Assembly (NCBI GenBank): GCA_002786065.1 | Contig: NHNY01000002.1 | Location: forward strand, 1,364,001-1,428,000 | Origin: Microcyclospora pomicola | Taxonomy: Eukaryota > Ascomycota > Dothideomycetes > Capnodiales | Direction of reading: 5' to 3' | DNA: 64,000 nucleotides | Shown: in pieces, positions 43,795 to 54,057 of the stretch | Layout: every line of letters begins with the position of its first letter | How positions within the stretch are numbered: the stretch's first letter is position 1 | Program-made: the position numbers and the translations under genes | The notes under the pieces: model-generated | Told to the model about the DNA's origin: nothing | The model's input: the letters and a program-made list of their open reading frames with translations, nothing else | Databases searched by the model: none

Positions 43795-44834
43795 GCAGGC
43801 GAACCGTCTGCCTGTTCGTGGGAGAGGTACCATCGATCTTCATTCCATAGTGCAAAGATAGTAGAAATATAATCTTGAGATGTCATTGATGTATGCATTT
43901 ATCTTCTCTTATAATTTCATCTTCTGAAGTCGTCAAAATACCCACCTCGACTGCCACGAGCCGTCGAGGACGTGTAAACACGAGGCCGGCACGAGTAAAT
44001 TGAGATCAAACCAATTGGATATTTGTCGTTGAGTCAGGAAAATTTGTACCAACGTGTTGAACGGAACAACAAGACTGATTCGTGCCAACCAGTGCTCAAG
44101 CAGCAAACGTCAGCGCTATTGCTGAGGCGATGCAGTCACAAAAAGCACAAAACCTTTACTTCCCGTGGCACATGATAGGGCTCTCGAAGAAAGGTACCTT
44201 ATCAAGCTCAATACCCGCTGTGCTAAGGGAAGCATTCACGCCTGCACGGCGAGGTCCCCAAAAGCTGAGGGTGCCGTTGCGTTTGTCCCCTTCAGTTCTG
44301 TAGCGAACCTGGCAAAGGTCGAAGAAATGTTCTCGGGTCGGGACACGAGTGCAAATCAGCATTGCCTGGCGCGAGGGTGGGCGAGACGCACGTCAAGGTC
44401 AAATGGGTCGAGAGCGATAGGGACGATGGTCGGGAATGGCTGGAGATTTCGTCAACGGTGTCTTCTTACCTGCCACATGCTCGACATGACCTTGAACAGG
44501 CGCGGATGTGCCGCAAATGGGATGCATGGAAGACGTCGGGGACGGAGTCCGTGAAGAATCGGACTGTCATGCTATAAAAGGTACATGGATGCTGAACATA
44601 CATATCCGCAACGCCACCCAATGCTATATATGCCATGCGTTCCATATCGTGTGTCGTACCAAATCATGTGTCGTACGATCGTTGAATGTTCGTGGCGCAG
44701 CTCCTGCCCCTCGAGATAAGTTCCATGCACCGAGCTCCGGCGCATGCGTAAGTCCTTGGTGCTTACACGAACCGTACGATGGCCCATTGCTGCGTTGGCC
44801 GCGAAAGACTCGCAGCATCAATCACTTGGACGGA
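43795..44834. other. convergent intergenic gap with a coding-like stretch
   Basis: Between the lipase (+) and the RING gene (-) 3' ends. Plus-strand frames at 44082-44303 and 44362-44577 look somewhat protein-like (WHMIGLSKKGTLSSSIPAV; THVKVKWVESDRDDGREWLE) but are in different frames and unrecognised. Confidence 0.4.
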
Positions 44835-46458
44835 CTATGCAGCCTCATCGTTCCCTTGTCCTACCCGACGTGTCCGGACCCGAAATGTATTGCGAAGCCT
44901 TTGACGAATGCTCACTTCATCCTCCGGCGGTACCGCTGGCAGTACTGCATCCATCGGTCCATTCGCTTCCTGAGCACGCTGCTGGTTGAACTCACGTAGG
45001 GCTAGAATGCGTTGTTGCCGAGACATACGCTCCATCTGTCCCAGACCCATGATGCTTAGCATGAGACTTCGCCGCACGGAGAGGCGATCGCGATCAACTG
45101 GATTGCTGGATACTGTCAGAGGAGGTGGCATACCATCGACGGAGCCATTGCCGAGATGGTCGTCTGCACTGCCTGTGGATGGTCGCAGATCGATCCTGCA
45201 CAAAGGACACGTTCCAGAGACGTTCAGAAGCCAGGGATCGATACAGGCGGGATGGAAACGGTGGTTGCAAGGCAAAACGCGCTGATCCTGGCCAAGCTCA
45301 AAGTCCTCTGTGCATATACTACAGCCTTCCGTCTCCTGACTATCATGCGGCGAGGGTACGCGCTCGACCGTGGCTGGTTCTATGCCGTTCTCTTCCTGGA
45401 CAGTAGAGTGCACTGCCGACTTGCCTACCTCGCGCTCTTCACTCGTAGCACTCACCAAAGATTTTTGAGTGTGGGAATGTGCTGCATCACCTGATACTTG
45501 GACGTCAGAAGTGCCCCCAGCCATTTCAACGTCGCTAGACTTGTCTCCCCCTTGCTCGCCGAATTTGACAATGGGTAAGCTGTCAAGCATAGCTCTGGCC
45601 AAGCCTTGAGCTCGACTTTGTCGAGCCCGACCTAGGACATTGCGTGGCCCGTACCGCTCGGGATGACGATGGACTCGAACAGCCCCAGTAATGATTACAA
45701 CCAGGAAAAGGCCGGTGATGATCCCGGTGATGGCATATAGAATGATCATTGCAACAGCAGTGCTTGGCGGCGGTCCGCTGGCATTGCTAGAGCTTGATGC
45801 AGTGCTCCCCGACGAAGATGATCCGCCATTGCTTGTCCCAGTGCTATTTCGCTCGATTGCAATGCTGGTAGTGTTTCCAGCTGCAGCCTTTTGAAGAGCC
45901 TCAATATCCTCCAGTATGTTTCGCGAAGCTGTACTGCTTTGTAGTGTATACAGCCACAGGTAATCGTCATTCTCTGCAGCAGCAGAGTAGCTGCAATAGT
46001 CTGACTGCTGCGAGTACAACACGATCGCCGTGACCTCAGCCGATTCAGCTTCTCGGAGCAGGTACGCAGCATCGATGATGCCATTGAAGTACTCTGAACT
46101 ATCGCAGGAGATCAGAACGATGCTTTGGGAATTCGCATTCAGCTGGCTCGTGCTGTCGGCGAGTAGGGCAGTCCCGGAAAGTCCTTGGTTCTTAAAGCGA
46201 TGTTGTTAGCAGCTCGTCCAGCTTATATGTCATATCTACTGCACTTACCGAGAGACCGGCGCTCGCACTGTTCGTGAGAGGAAGCAGCGCCGCGGAGATT
46301 GTCATTGAGCGTTCGGTGGTAGGGACTGACAGCCAGGCGTCATGAGTTTCCTGCTGTCCGTTTGTGAAGTTCGCTGGCGCAGGCGATTGTGCCATAGACA
46401 CAAACGTCAAGCAAAGGAGCACCACAACGGCGAAGACGCCTCTGCAGTGGCCGGCCAT
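44835..46458 (-). CDS. PA-TM-RING type E3 ubiquitin ligase
   Basis: Two exons, 46458-46249 and 46190-44835, with a 58-nt intron (GTAAGT donor) in phase 0; 521 residues. MAGHCRGVFAVVVLLCLTFVS is a signal peptide. About 30-180 is a lumenal protease-associated-like domain (NQGLSGTALLADSTSQLNAN, then SIVLISCDSSEYFNGIIDAA). A Ser/Gly/Asn linker leads to one transmembrane helix at about 212-240 (VAMIILYAITGIITGLFLVV). The cytosolic part has a RING-H2 finger at about 360-405: CSICTEDF, then PCNHRFHPACIDPW and CPLC, with C3-H2-C3 spacing. This architecture is that of endosomal or vacuolar membrane ubiquitin ligases (GRAIL/RNF13/RNF167 in animals). The start was chosen for the signal peptide; an upstream in-frame ATG would bury it. 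Confidence 0.93.
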
Positions 46459-47734
46459 TATGCAAGCCGGCGCGTGGTTGATAGACACAGCAGTGATGGA
46501 AATGCAGAAACGCGGCACTGAACGTGCAACGGACAAGCGAAATCAGGCTGGGATGACAGCGGGTATCATCTCGTCGTGAAAGATGTTCGAGACGATCGAG
46601 CGTCCAAGCAGAAAGCCAAGGATCCAAGCATGGCGCAGCAGCGAGTGAAGTGGCCAGAGGATGTAGTGGATGTAATCGTTGATGCGTCGTTAAGCCGGAC
46701 GACTCGGCGGCAGAGTGGAGCTTGTCTTATCGATTGCCGCGTGATCTTCCTTTCATCCCCCGTCACGGCCCGAACCACTGCGAGATGATCGCCCTTGATC
46801 CGACTTCACCACCTGAACCCTCTTCTGCTCTACCCTAGAATACTAAGGTACGTTGACGAGGATGAAGAGACGCAATTGTTCGCCCATAGCCTCCCAGCGA
46901 GCTCAGGATCAGCACCGCCTGAAGACAGCTTCCGAAACGATGGGGATTTTCTTATGCCGTCACACGATATCCTCAGCCATACATTGGCTCGCTAGCCCAG
47001 CGAATTGGTCTTTGTGTCTTCTCGATTTTATGCGTCGTTACGCCTTGCCATGTCGTGGGTATCATGCTGGTCAAAGGAGCACCATCCAGTCGAGTTTTAC
47101 GAGTACCAACGGACTGCTACTAGACCCATCGAGTGTGATGGCAGATATATCATTCGAAGATGTGGTCACTCGTGGAACGCTCCGCTAGTAAACTTCACTT
47201 GCATCGCGGTATTGTCGACAATGGCTGAGAGTGGCAGCTATTGTTCTTCCGCGTCTGTGCTTGGACGATGCAGCTTCTAGATGGCCAATGTTAACATTCG
47301 TCCGTAGTAAGCAGCTTCTCGTCGCTCATATTTGGTATTATGTCTTCCAGATTGTCTTCAGGTCATCCTCGCCTTCATCCGTGCTCAAGCTGTCTTCGCC
47401 TTCGTCTGTCCTCAACCTGTCTTCATGTCTTCACCTCCTAACCATAAAAGCATCACGCGCGTCCATTCTCGAATTCACCTTCTTCTCTCTATCCACAAAC
47501 TGCACTCTGAACAGTCTGCCGCAACAGCCAGCTTCTCTTCCAATCAAGAAACTTGCACTTGCAAAGACCACACTCAAGCAGCTTGTCTTCCAACCAAGAA
47601 GTCGTACTTGACAAACTTCCACAACCTGCTTCTCTTCCACTTGACAGTCAGCACTCGACAAAGGTCAACATTTCCTCACGCAATCCACGAACGACAAAGA
47701 AAAGACGAGTTCTTTATCTTCGACATCAATCAAC
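46459..47734. other. divergent promoter and pyrimidine-rich leader
   Basis: Between the RING gene (-) and the repeat-bearing gene (+). About 47340-47730 is CT/CA-rich with imperfect repeats and probably the 5' leader of the downstream gene. No gene recognised in 46459-47340. Confidence 0.5.
47369..47422 (+). repeat. tandem 27-nt repeat, two copies
   Basis: Copies 47369-47395 and 47396-47422 share the pattern TCGCCTTC(A/G)TC(C/T)GT then CTCAA(G/C)CTGTCT. They lie in the pyrimidine-rich region about 310-365 nt upstream of the ATG at 47735. Confidence 0.75.
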
Positions 47735-49876
47735 ATGGCTTCTTCCATTGAAGCATCGTTGTCCAGGCCCGTTGCTGACGCAGAATCGGAGATCGCCTAC
47801 GTAGAAGTTCTCAAAGAAATACTCGAGGAGCACTATGCGATGTACCCCCAATATCACCCCTGGGCGAGAGCTTCAACTCCACCGGCTTCACCATCTCCTG
47901 AGCCGGAGTCGACCTCGCAGTCGGGACCAGCAGCTTCACCAGAGACAGACGCAGAATCAGCTCCCCTCCCAATAGCAGCTGAGTCACCACAGGCCAATGC
48001 GGTCCCGCAGGAGCCTATGCAAGAGCCTGCTCGCAAGCGCAAGGCATCCAACCCCCCAGAGGCTGAGGACAGCCGTCCAAGCAAATCACTCAAGCTCGAC
48101 GACGTTCCTAGCTCCTGCCAGACCGAAACAATCTCGCAAGACTCTAAGCAAGTGGCAGCCCCTGAACTTGAGGCTTGCGGGTCACCAAGAGATCAGTACA
48201 GCCAACCGATCAAGTCGCCAAAGCTCGACACATGTGCTAGTCCCCGTGCAAACTCGCAAAAGCCCAAGCAGGAAGCACCAAACAAACGCAAGGCTTCTAC
48301 ACTACCTGGAGATCACGCCGAGCGGTCAACCAAGTCACGCAAGCTCAATCCTGCCACCGCTCCTCCTCCACCACAGGCTGAAGCATGGTCACATGCAACC
48401 GCGCAAACGCCCAAGCAAGAAGCATCAAACAAACGCAAGGCTTCTTCCCCACCTGAAGATCAGGATGAGCGGCCAATCAAGTCACGCAAGTTCAATCCTG
48501 CCACCACTCCGCAGGGACTCGAACGGTCTGCCGGTTTGCAGAACTTGAACACTGCTATCACAGATGAAAACGCTTCTGATGGTTCATCCGGAGGACGTTC
48601 TTCACAAATCTCACCAACCACACCATGTGCCGGACCAAAGCCGGTGGTTGATGATATTAGCAGCACATGGACAGCACCACTGGCCGTGGACTGTGACGAC
48701 TGGGCCGTGACCGATGACACGTTTGCTCGCATTGAAACCGCAGCAAAACAGATCACGTACGGCAGCAGAGACCGCCAGCAGACCGGTTGGCTCAGAACGG
48801 TGCTGACCGTCTCCAAAGACCAGCTCACCTCAAGCCGCGTACTCTACAAAGCGGTGTTCTTCCTCAAGGCCTCGACCCACGCGCTAGCCAAGGGAATTCC
48901 AGTCGGCGAAGTCTCGGCTTACCGAATTCTGAAGACGGATTCCTCGCATTTCAGTTCGTCCTCAGACTGGCATACCGAGCTCTTGGCGCGCTTCATCGAC
49001 CCGAAGCTTGACGCCACCCTTCAAGAGACCATCTGCTGCATGCGTGCCATCTACGACAAGACGACTGGCAAGCCCCGCAAGAACCACACGGCCCCTGTCA
49101 ACGCCCTCACAAAGGGCGACATGATGTACGTCTCCGCTGTTCAGATCTACAAGGAGTACCAGCGGCTCGGCCTGCTCCGTCCCGGCATGGACGACTTCGA
49201 GGCGCTACTGACTCGACTACCAGCGACGTGCGCCTTCGAGGGCCCGCTGGTGCTCGTGCCCGCACCACTGCTGGCGTACGACAGCGACTGGGCGCCCGAG
49301 TTCTACGACAAGAAGGGCGCCCTCAACACCGCCAAGGTCACGACATGCCTGATCAGCGTGTACGAGAAGTGCGGCTACGAGATGTGGGTGAGGGAACGGC
49401 CGGTCAAGGGCGTCCTATATGACGTCCTGGGGAAGATGGTCAGCGCCCTCGACACCAGACGGGACTCGGTCCTGATCTTCGAGCAGGCGCCGCCGTCTCC
49501 GAAGAAGAAGAAGCTGGTGTTCGGGAAGGTGCTGAAGGAGCGGGATGAGGCCAAAGCGGCCAAGAAGACGTCGCCGTCCCCGCCGCCACCATCGAGGCGG
49601 CGGCGGCTCATGAGTCGGAAAGAAAGGGAGGAGAAGACGGCTCACGGAGCCACCAAGCCTGCTACCGACTCCACAACGGCAGCAGCAGCATCACAGGCAC
49701 GACCTGCAAAGTCCTCTTTCGAGGTGATGCTGGAACAGGCCAACCGGGCACAGGAGGCAGAGCGGGAGAGACTAGCCCTGCTCCGATCACAGCCCCGGCC
49801 GACGCCACAGTCCCGCTACGGCCGCCATGGAGCGAGCGCTGGGTTGGCTTCCCGGGCAGGGAGGAGAGGCCGGTAG
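47735..49876 (+). CDS. fast-evolving nuclear protein with tandem basic repeats and a GNAT-like region
   Basis: Single exon, 713 residues, ATG in good context (CAACATGG). Residues 1-85 contain a short helix and a Ser/Pro tail; about 95-265 holds about four imperfect repeats of about 49 residues centred on KRKAS(N/T/S)PPE and (K/T)SRKLNP, rich in likely nuclear localisation signals. About 309-590 is a folded domain (TWTAPLAVDCDDWAV, AVFFLKASTHALAKGIPVGE, GDMMYVSAVQIYKEYQRLGL, ISVYEKCGYEMWVRERP). The last two segments resemble GNAT strand 4/helix 3 and the end-of-fold YEKxGF motif, but the acetyl-CoA loop reads QRLGLL instead of Q/RxxGxG/A, so catalysis is doubtful. The C-terminus is basic (KKKKLVF, SRRRRLMSRKERE) and ends SRAGRRGR. 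I do not recognise an orthologue; probably lineage-restricted. Confidence 0.75.
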   Translation: MASSIEASLSRPVADAESEIAYVEVLKEILEEHYAMYPQYHPWARASTPPASPSPEPESTSQSGPAASPETDAESAPLPIAAESPQANAVPQEPMQEPARKRKASNPPEAEDSRPSKSLKLDDVPSSCQTETISQDSKQVAAPELEACGSPRDQYSQPIKSPKLDTCASPRANSQKPKQEAPNKRKASTLPGDHAERSTKSRKLNPATAPPPPQAEAWSHATAQTPKQEASNKRKASSPPEDQDERPIKSRKFNPATTPQGLERSAGLQNLNTAITDENASDGSSGGRSSQISPTTPCAGPKPVVDDISSTWTAPLAVDCDDWAVTDDTFARIETAAKQITYGSRDRQQTGWLRTVLTVSKDQLTSSRVLYKAVFFLKASTHALAKGIPVGEVSAYRILKTDSSHFSSSSDWHTELLARFIDPKLDATLQETICCMRAIYDKTTGKPRKNHTAPVNALTKGDMMYVSAVQIYKEYQRLGLLRPGMDDFEALLTRLPATCAFEGPLVLVPAPLLAYDSDWAPEFYDKKGALNTAKVTTCLISVYEKCGYEMWVRERPVKGVLYDVLGKMVSALDTRRDSVLIFEQAPPSPKKKKLVFGKVLKERDEAKAAKKTSPSPPPPSRRRRLMSRKEREEKTAHGATKPATDSTTAAAASQARPAKSSFEVMLEQANRAQEAERERLALLRSQPRPTPQSRYGRHGASAGLASRAGRRGR
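48255..48510 (+). repeat. intragenic tandem repeat, 147-nt period
   Basis: Copies 48255-48363 and 48402-48510 start CGCAAA(A/C)GCCCAAGCA and end at CAATCCTGCCACC(G/A)CTCC; the period of 147 nt equals 49 codons and keeps frame. Two more diverged units lie at about 48028-48100 and 48174-48235. Confidence 0.8.
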
Positions 49877-50157
49877 AGCCGGGTGGAAAGCGACGCTGCG
49901 GCGGTGGAATGATGGAACTGAGGGATCATGCTGAGACTGCGGCTACGTGCCAAGGTCCACATGGTAGGGAACGAGACAATGCGGCGTCATGGGAGTTTCG
50001 CGGGTGCAGCAAAGCTATATCTGATGGAGGGAATTCAAATGCAAACGTCTTGAATGCAATCACCTTTTCACGTGTCTTTCGTCTCGTTGCGTAAGTCGTG
50101 CTTTCATTGTGACTATCTATGTCGTCCTGTTGCATTACCCATCAGTCGTCATCTTCT

Positions 50158-53100
50158 CTACATGTACAAGCTCGCTGTTGCCGTGATGTCCCGCTTGATC
50201 AACTCCTGGCAGGTCTGCATCTTGGTGAACAGCGTTGGGTCACCAATGATGCGAGCGGCATTCTTGACCTCGCGACACGTCTCGTCGAGCCGCGTGATGA
50301 CCCGCACGATCGTGCCCTCGAGTACATCCGTCAGATCGGTGATGCGGCTGAAGGGCATGCCGCGCGCCCATTCGTAGACGACTTCGGTCAGGCCGAAGCG
50401 CGGGCGACTGACAAAATCATTGGAGTCGTCGGACGATAAAATCACTTGGTGCAGCGTCTGGTAGCGGTTGACCTTCTCGGAGATCTTGACAATGGTCTCC
50501 TGGCCCTTCTCCAGCGCTGGGGTCATGTTGGGCACAGACTCAGTCTTTTCCTGGAAGACAAACGAGGATAGCAGCGCAACAATCTCCTCCGGCTCGTAGT
50601 CAGCCAGCACGTTCTCGAGCACAAGCTCCGTAAGTACGAGTTCGTCGGCAGAGTGGATCTCACAGGCCACCTTGCCTTTGAGCTCGACACGGGAGTTGTC
50701 GTCGATGAAGCCGAGATCTTTGAGCACGTTGATACGCTGCTCGTAGTCGGGTAAGAGCTGGAGGTTCTGATCCGACATGAGTTGCCTGATGCCCGCGATC
50801 TTGTCCTTGATGACCCACTGATCATGGGCCATAGCGAAATGCTTCGGAAAGTCCGGACAATGAATACTTTCTTTGTCCTGTGCATCCTGCGCAACCTTGC
50901 TACGCTCGTCCAAAAGGCCACGGACTGACATTTCTTTAAGATATTTGAAGTAATCAAGCTCGTTCCATACGGAAGCAGTCCACGATTGACAGGTGGTGAT
51001 CAGAAGCGCCTTTGCTTTCGCCCAGGCATCTTGGTCTCTTTTCAGCACACCGTTCACATCGATCTGAAGGTGGGTGGCGGTCAATGCCTCCACGTTGTCC
51101 AGTGGAATGTACATAAGTCTCATCTGCATCTCGTTCTCCGTTTGCGGCAACTCAACGAATCGTCTACGCATTCGTGGTAGGTAGGGCAGAAAGTCAGCGT
51201 CTTGACGCTTCCTGTTACTTCTGTAAACAACTTCGAGGACCTGGACACTGTTGGCAGCGCCCCTGCTGACGCCATCGCGTAGCAAGATCCCTGCAGTACG
51301 GATGTCATTCTTGCCCTTGAAGACGATAAGACGCTTCGGCTGAAACATCCGACGACCCTGGGGCGTAGCCAGCATGGCGAGATGCAGCTGCGAGGTCATC
51401 TGCTGATACTCCTCGCTAGCTTGCTGACAGGCGTCAATATCCTTGTCGCAAGTGCTGCACTCTTCTCGTTTCACTTTAGCTAAATCTGCTTCCGAAAGCA
51501 TGATTTGTTTCTCCTGTTCCGGGACGAGAGCTTGTGTGGCATTCTCGGAGAACGAGCGCTTGATCATCTCCTCGATTTTCAATGCTTCAACACGCAGGAG
51601 ATTGAGTATCATGTTGTACGTCAGCCGGAATTGAGATCGGAGCTTTGTTGGTTCTCCCAGCATCATGTGTCGTAGACGTCCAGCAGGCGGAGCCTCATCT
51701 GCGCCGGGCGCTACGATGATCACGGATCCGACAGTATCGAGACCACGGCGACCTGCTCGACCTGCCATCTGAGTGTACTCACCGGGTAGGAGATCTCTGA
51801 AGTCCTTGTTGTCGAATTTGCGGAACCCAGAAAAGACAACCGTTCGCGTAGGAAGATTCAAGCCCATAGCAAAAGTCTCCGTCGCGAACAATACCTTGAC
51901 CAGTGTCTTTGCGAAGAGTATCTCCACGCATTCCTTCACGATTGGAAGCAGCCCTCCGTGGTGAACCGCGATACCTTTGCTTAGCAACTCACGCATACGA
52001 CGGATCTGGGGCAGCTGTCGGTCATCAGGCTTCAGACGAGCGAGTGACTTTTCCAGGATCATGTGGATCGCACTTTTCTCGGACGCAGTACAGTAGTCGA
52101 GATTCGATAACGCATCGGCATTCTGCTCACATCGTTTCTTGGAGAAGACGAATATGCAACAGGGTAGAAGCTCCATCTTTCGCAGATGCTGGACGAGATG
52201 TACCCAAAGATTGCGATCTTGGGCAGCTGAAGTGCGGCCTCCGCCACGACCAGTGCGAGCAATGTTTCCATGGCCACGAGGTGCGGGTTGCCCACGTCCT
52301 CCACGCTGCGGCCCACCTCTACCTCCACGCTGCTGTGGACCACCACGACCAGCTTGCCCTCTACCGTTCGCAGGTGCACCGCGACCACCACGACCTCCTC
52401 GTCCCGCGGCAGCTGCAGCATCTTCTTTCTCCTTTGCTTTCTGCTCGGCAGCGATGACTTTGTCCCGGCCGCTCATTGCATCATTTGCATCCTTCCACCC
52501 CTTCTCCAAAAAGTTCTTGTTGGCGTCCACGATCTTGACCATCTTCTTTTCTGGTTGATCTGCTTTGTCCACCCACAAGTAGTGTTCGAGCGGTACCGGT
52601 CGCTTCGGGGTGGAAATGACGTAAATGTCCTTTTTCTTCGTCCGACCAACCCATGAAGCAAACTCATATGTGTTTGGCACCGTAGCAGACAAGCAAATCA
52701 GCGTGACATGTTCGGGCAACATGATGATGACCTCCTCCCATACCACACCGCGCTCTTGATCATTTACGTAGTGGACCTCGTCAAAGATGACAAACTCCAC
52801 ATCTCGGATAAGATCTGCGCCACGATAGAGCATGCTTCGTAGAATTTCGGTAGTCATGATCAAACAGCTTGCTTCTGGTCTTATCTGCACATCACCAGTA
52901 AGGATACCGACATCGTCAAATGTGGTGCGGAAGTCCCGAAACTTCTGGTTGCTCAAAGCTTTGATGGGTGATGTATAGATGGCCTTCGTCATGTGCTTTG
53001 CAGCCAATGCGATGGCATACTCTGCCACCACTGTCTTTCCGGCCGATGTGTGCGCGGCCACAAAGACAGAATCACCACTCTCGAGATGGTACACCGCTTC

Positions 53101-54057
53101 TTTCTGGAAAGTGTCTAGCTCAAAGGGCCATGTACGTGCCATTTCTGGGACGAGTTCGTGGAAATTAGTGATGTCTCGGTTGACATCTACCATATGCGCC
53201 CACTCGCGTCCACCATGCTTGTTCCTAGCCATAGCAAGTGTTCCGTGAGGTGCAAGAGCTGGGAACTCGACTGGAAGCAGGGCATCGACCTCCTCCTCGT
53301 CCTCTTCGTCATCGGTTTCGTCTTCAAGACGGACGGCACCTTCATCGTCTTCATTCTCACCATCTGCAAGGGCATCAGGACGTTCCGACTGTTCATCAAG
53401 GACTTTCTCAACTTCATCCGCAGCTGCATCTTCCTGAGCTGACTTCTCTGGTACCCGCAAGCCTCTTGCAAAACCAGGGGGGACCTCTAACAAGCCACCT
53501 TCTGCAGCAAAATTGATGATCTTATTGAGCTTGTTCGATTGGCTAGCATCTCGAAGTCCCTGCTCTCGCTGCAGATACTCGTCCTCCTGTGCAGCAGTAG
53601 CCTCAACCGCGTCCAGTCCGCCGGGGGCAAACGGAAAGAATCCCGCGGCACCTCTCACCAGCTCCGCGCGATTCGCAGGTTTCCGCAGAATGGACGTCGA
53701 GTTCTTCGCAGTAGCACTATTAGCCGGCACAGTGACCTCTTTGTACCCCGTCACGCGGCCCTCAAGTCCTTCTCGCGTGAATCGGATGATCGTCCGGGTT
53801 TGCGTTGGGGCCAATGCGAAGAGCTCGTTATAGTTTGTTGGTGCGTCCCATCGCTGCTGAAGCCTGTTCAACCAAGCAGCGCTGAAGCTGGTCGACGGTT
53901 CAAGAAAGTCCTTTTCTAGGTCCGCCTTGACATCTTGGGGCGATTTTCGGAGACGTTTGCGAGGTTTCGCCTCGTTCAAGATCTCGTCGATGTCGAAATC
54001 CGCAGACTTTGCGTTCAACGAGAGTTGCTCCAGTGTTTGCGTAAGAGAACCAGCCAT
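50158..54057 (-). CDS. ski2: Ski2-like DExH RNA helicase of the Ski complex
   Basis: Single exon, 1299 residues from ATG 54057 (MAGSLTQTLEQLSL); an in-frame Met-less extension upstream is not needed. Order: N-terminal Ski2 region (about 1-290) with PTNYNELFALAP; DExH helicase core with motif I AHTSAGKTVVAEYA (about 339), DEVHYVND (about 426), SATVPNTYEFASWVG and, in RecA2, FATETFAMGLNLPTRTVVF and QMAGRAGRRGLDTVG; an insertion at about 540-610 that is strongly RGG-rich; then the C-terminal beta-barrel arch and helical domain ending ATASLYM. The Ski complex (Ski2-Ski3-Ski8) unwinds mRNA and feeds it to the cytoplasmic exosome for 3'-5' decay. Mtr4 is the alternative, but the N-terminal region and DEVH motif favour Ski2. 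Confidence 0.93.
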   Translation of the reverse strand: MAGSLTQTLEQLSLNAKSADFDIDEILNEAKPRKRLRKSPQDVKADLEKDFLEPSTSFSAAWLNRLQQRWDAPTNYNELFALAPTQTRTIIRFTREGLEGRVTGYKEVTVPANSATAKNSTSILRKPANRAELVRGAAGFFPFAPGGLDAVEATAAQEDEYLQREQGLRDASQSNKLNKIINFAAEGGLLEVPPGFARGLRVPEKSAQEDAAADEVEKVLDEQSERPDALADGENEDDEGAVRLEDETDDEEDEEEVDALLPVEFPALAPHGTLAMARNKHGGREWAHMVDVNRDITNFHELVPEMARTWPFELDTFQKEAVYHLESGDSVFVAAHTSAGKTVVAEYAIALAAKHMTKAIYTSPIKALSNQKFRDFRTTFDDVGILTGDVQIRPEASCLIMTTEILRSMLYRGADLIRDVEFVIFDEVHYVNDQERGVVWEEVIIMLPEHVTLICLSATVPNTYEFASWVGRTKKKDIYVISTPKRPVPLEHYLWVDKADQPEKKMVKIVDANKNFLEKGWKDANDAMSGRDKVIAAEQKAKEKEDAAAAAGRGGRGGRGAPANGRGQAGRGGPQQRGGRGGPQRGGRGQPAPRGHGNIARTGRGGGRTSAAQDRNLWVHLVQHLRKMELLPCCIFVFSKKRCEQNADALSNLDYCTASEKSAIHMILEKSLARLKPDDRQLPQIRRMRELLSKGIAVHHGGLLPIVKECVEILFAKTLVKVLFATETFAMGLNLPTRTVVFSGFRKFDNKDFRDLLPGEYTQMAGRAGRRGLDTVGSVIIVAPGADEAPPAGRLRHMMLGEPTKLRSQFRLTYNMILNLLRVEALKIEEMIKRSFSENATQALVPEQEKQIMLSEADLAKVKREECSTCDKDIDACQQASEEYQQMTSQLHLAMLATPQGRRMFQPKRLIVFKGKNDIRTAGILLRDGVSRGAANSVQVLEVVYRSNRKRQDADFLPYLPRMRRRFVELPQTENEMQMRLMYIPLDNVEALTATHLQIDVNGVLKRDQDAWAKAKALLITTCQSWTASVWNELDYFKYLKEMSVRGLLDERSKVAQDAQDKESIHCPDFPKHFAMAHDQWVIKDKIAGIRQLMSDQNLQLLPDYEQRINVLKDLGFIDDNSRVELKGKVACEIHSADELVLTELVLENVLADYEPEEIVALLSSFVFQEKTESVPNMTPALEKGQETIVKISEKVNRYQTLHQVILSSDDSNDFVSRPRFGLTEVVYEWARGMPFSRITDLTDVLEGTIVRVITRLDETCREVKNAARIIGDPTLFTKMQTCQELIKRDITATASLYM

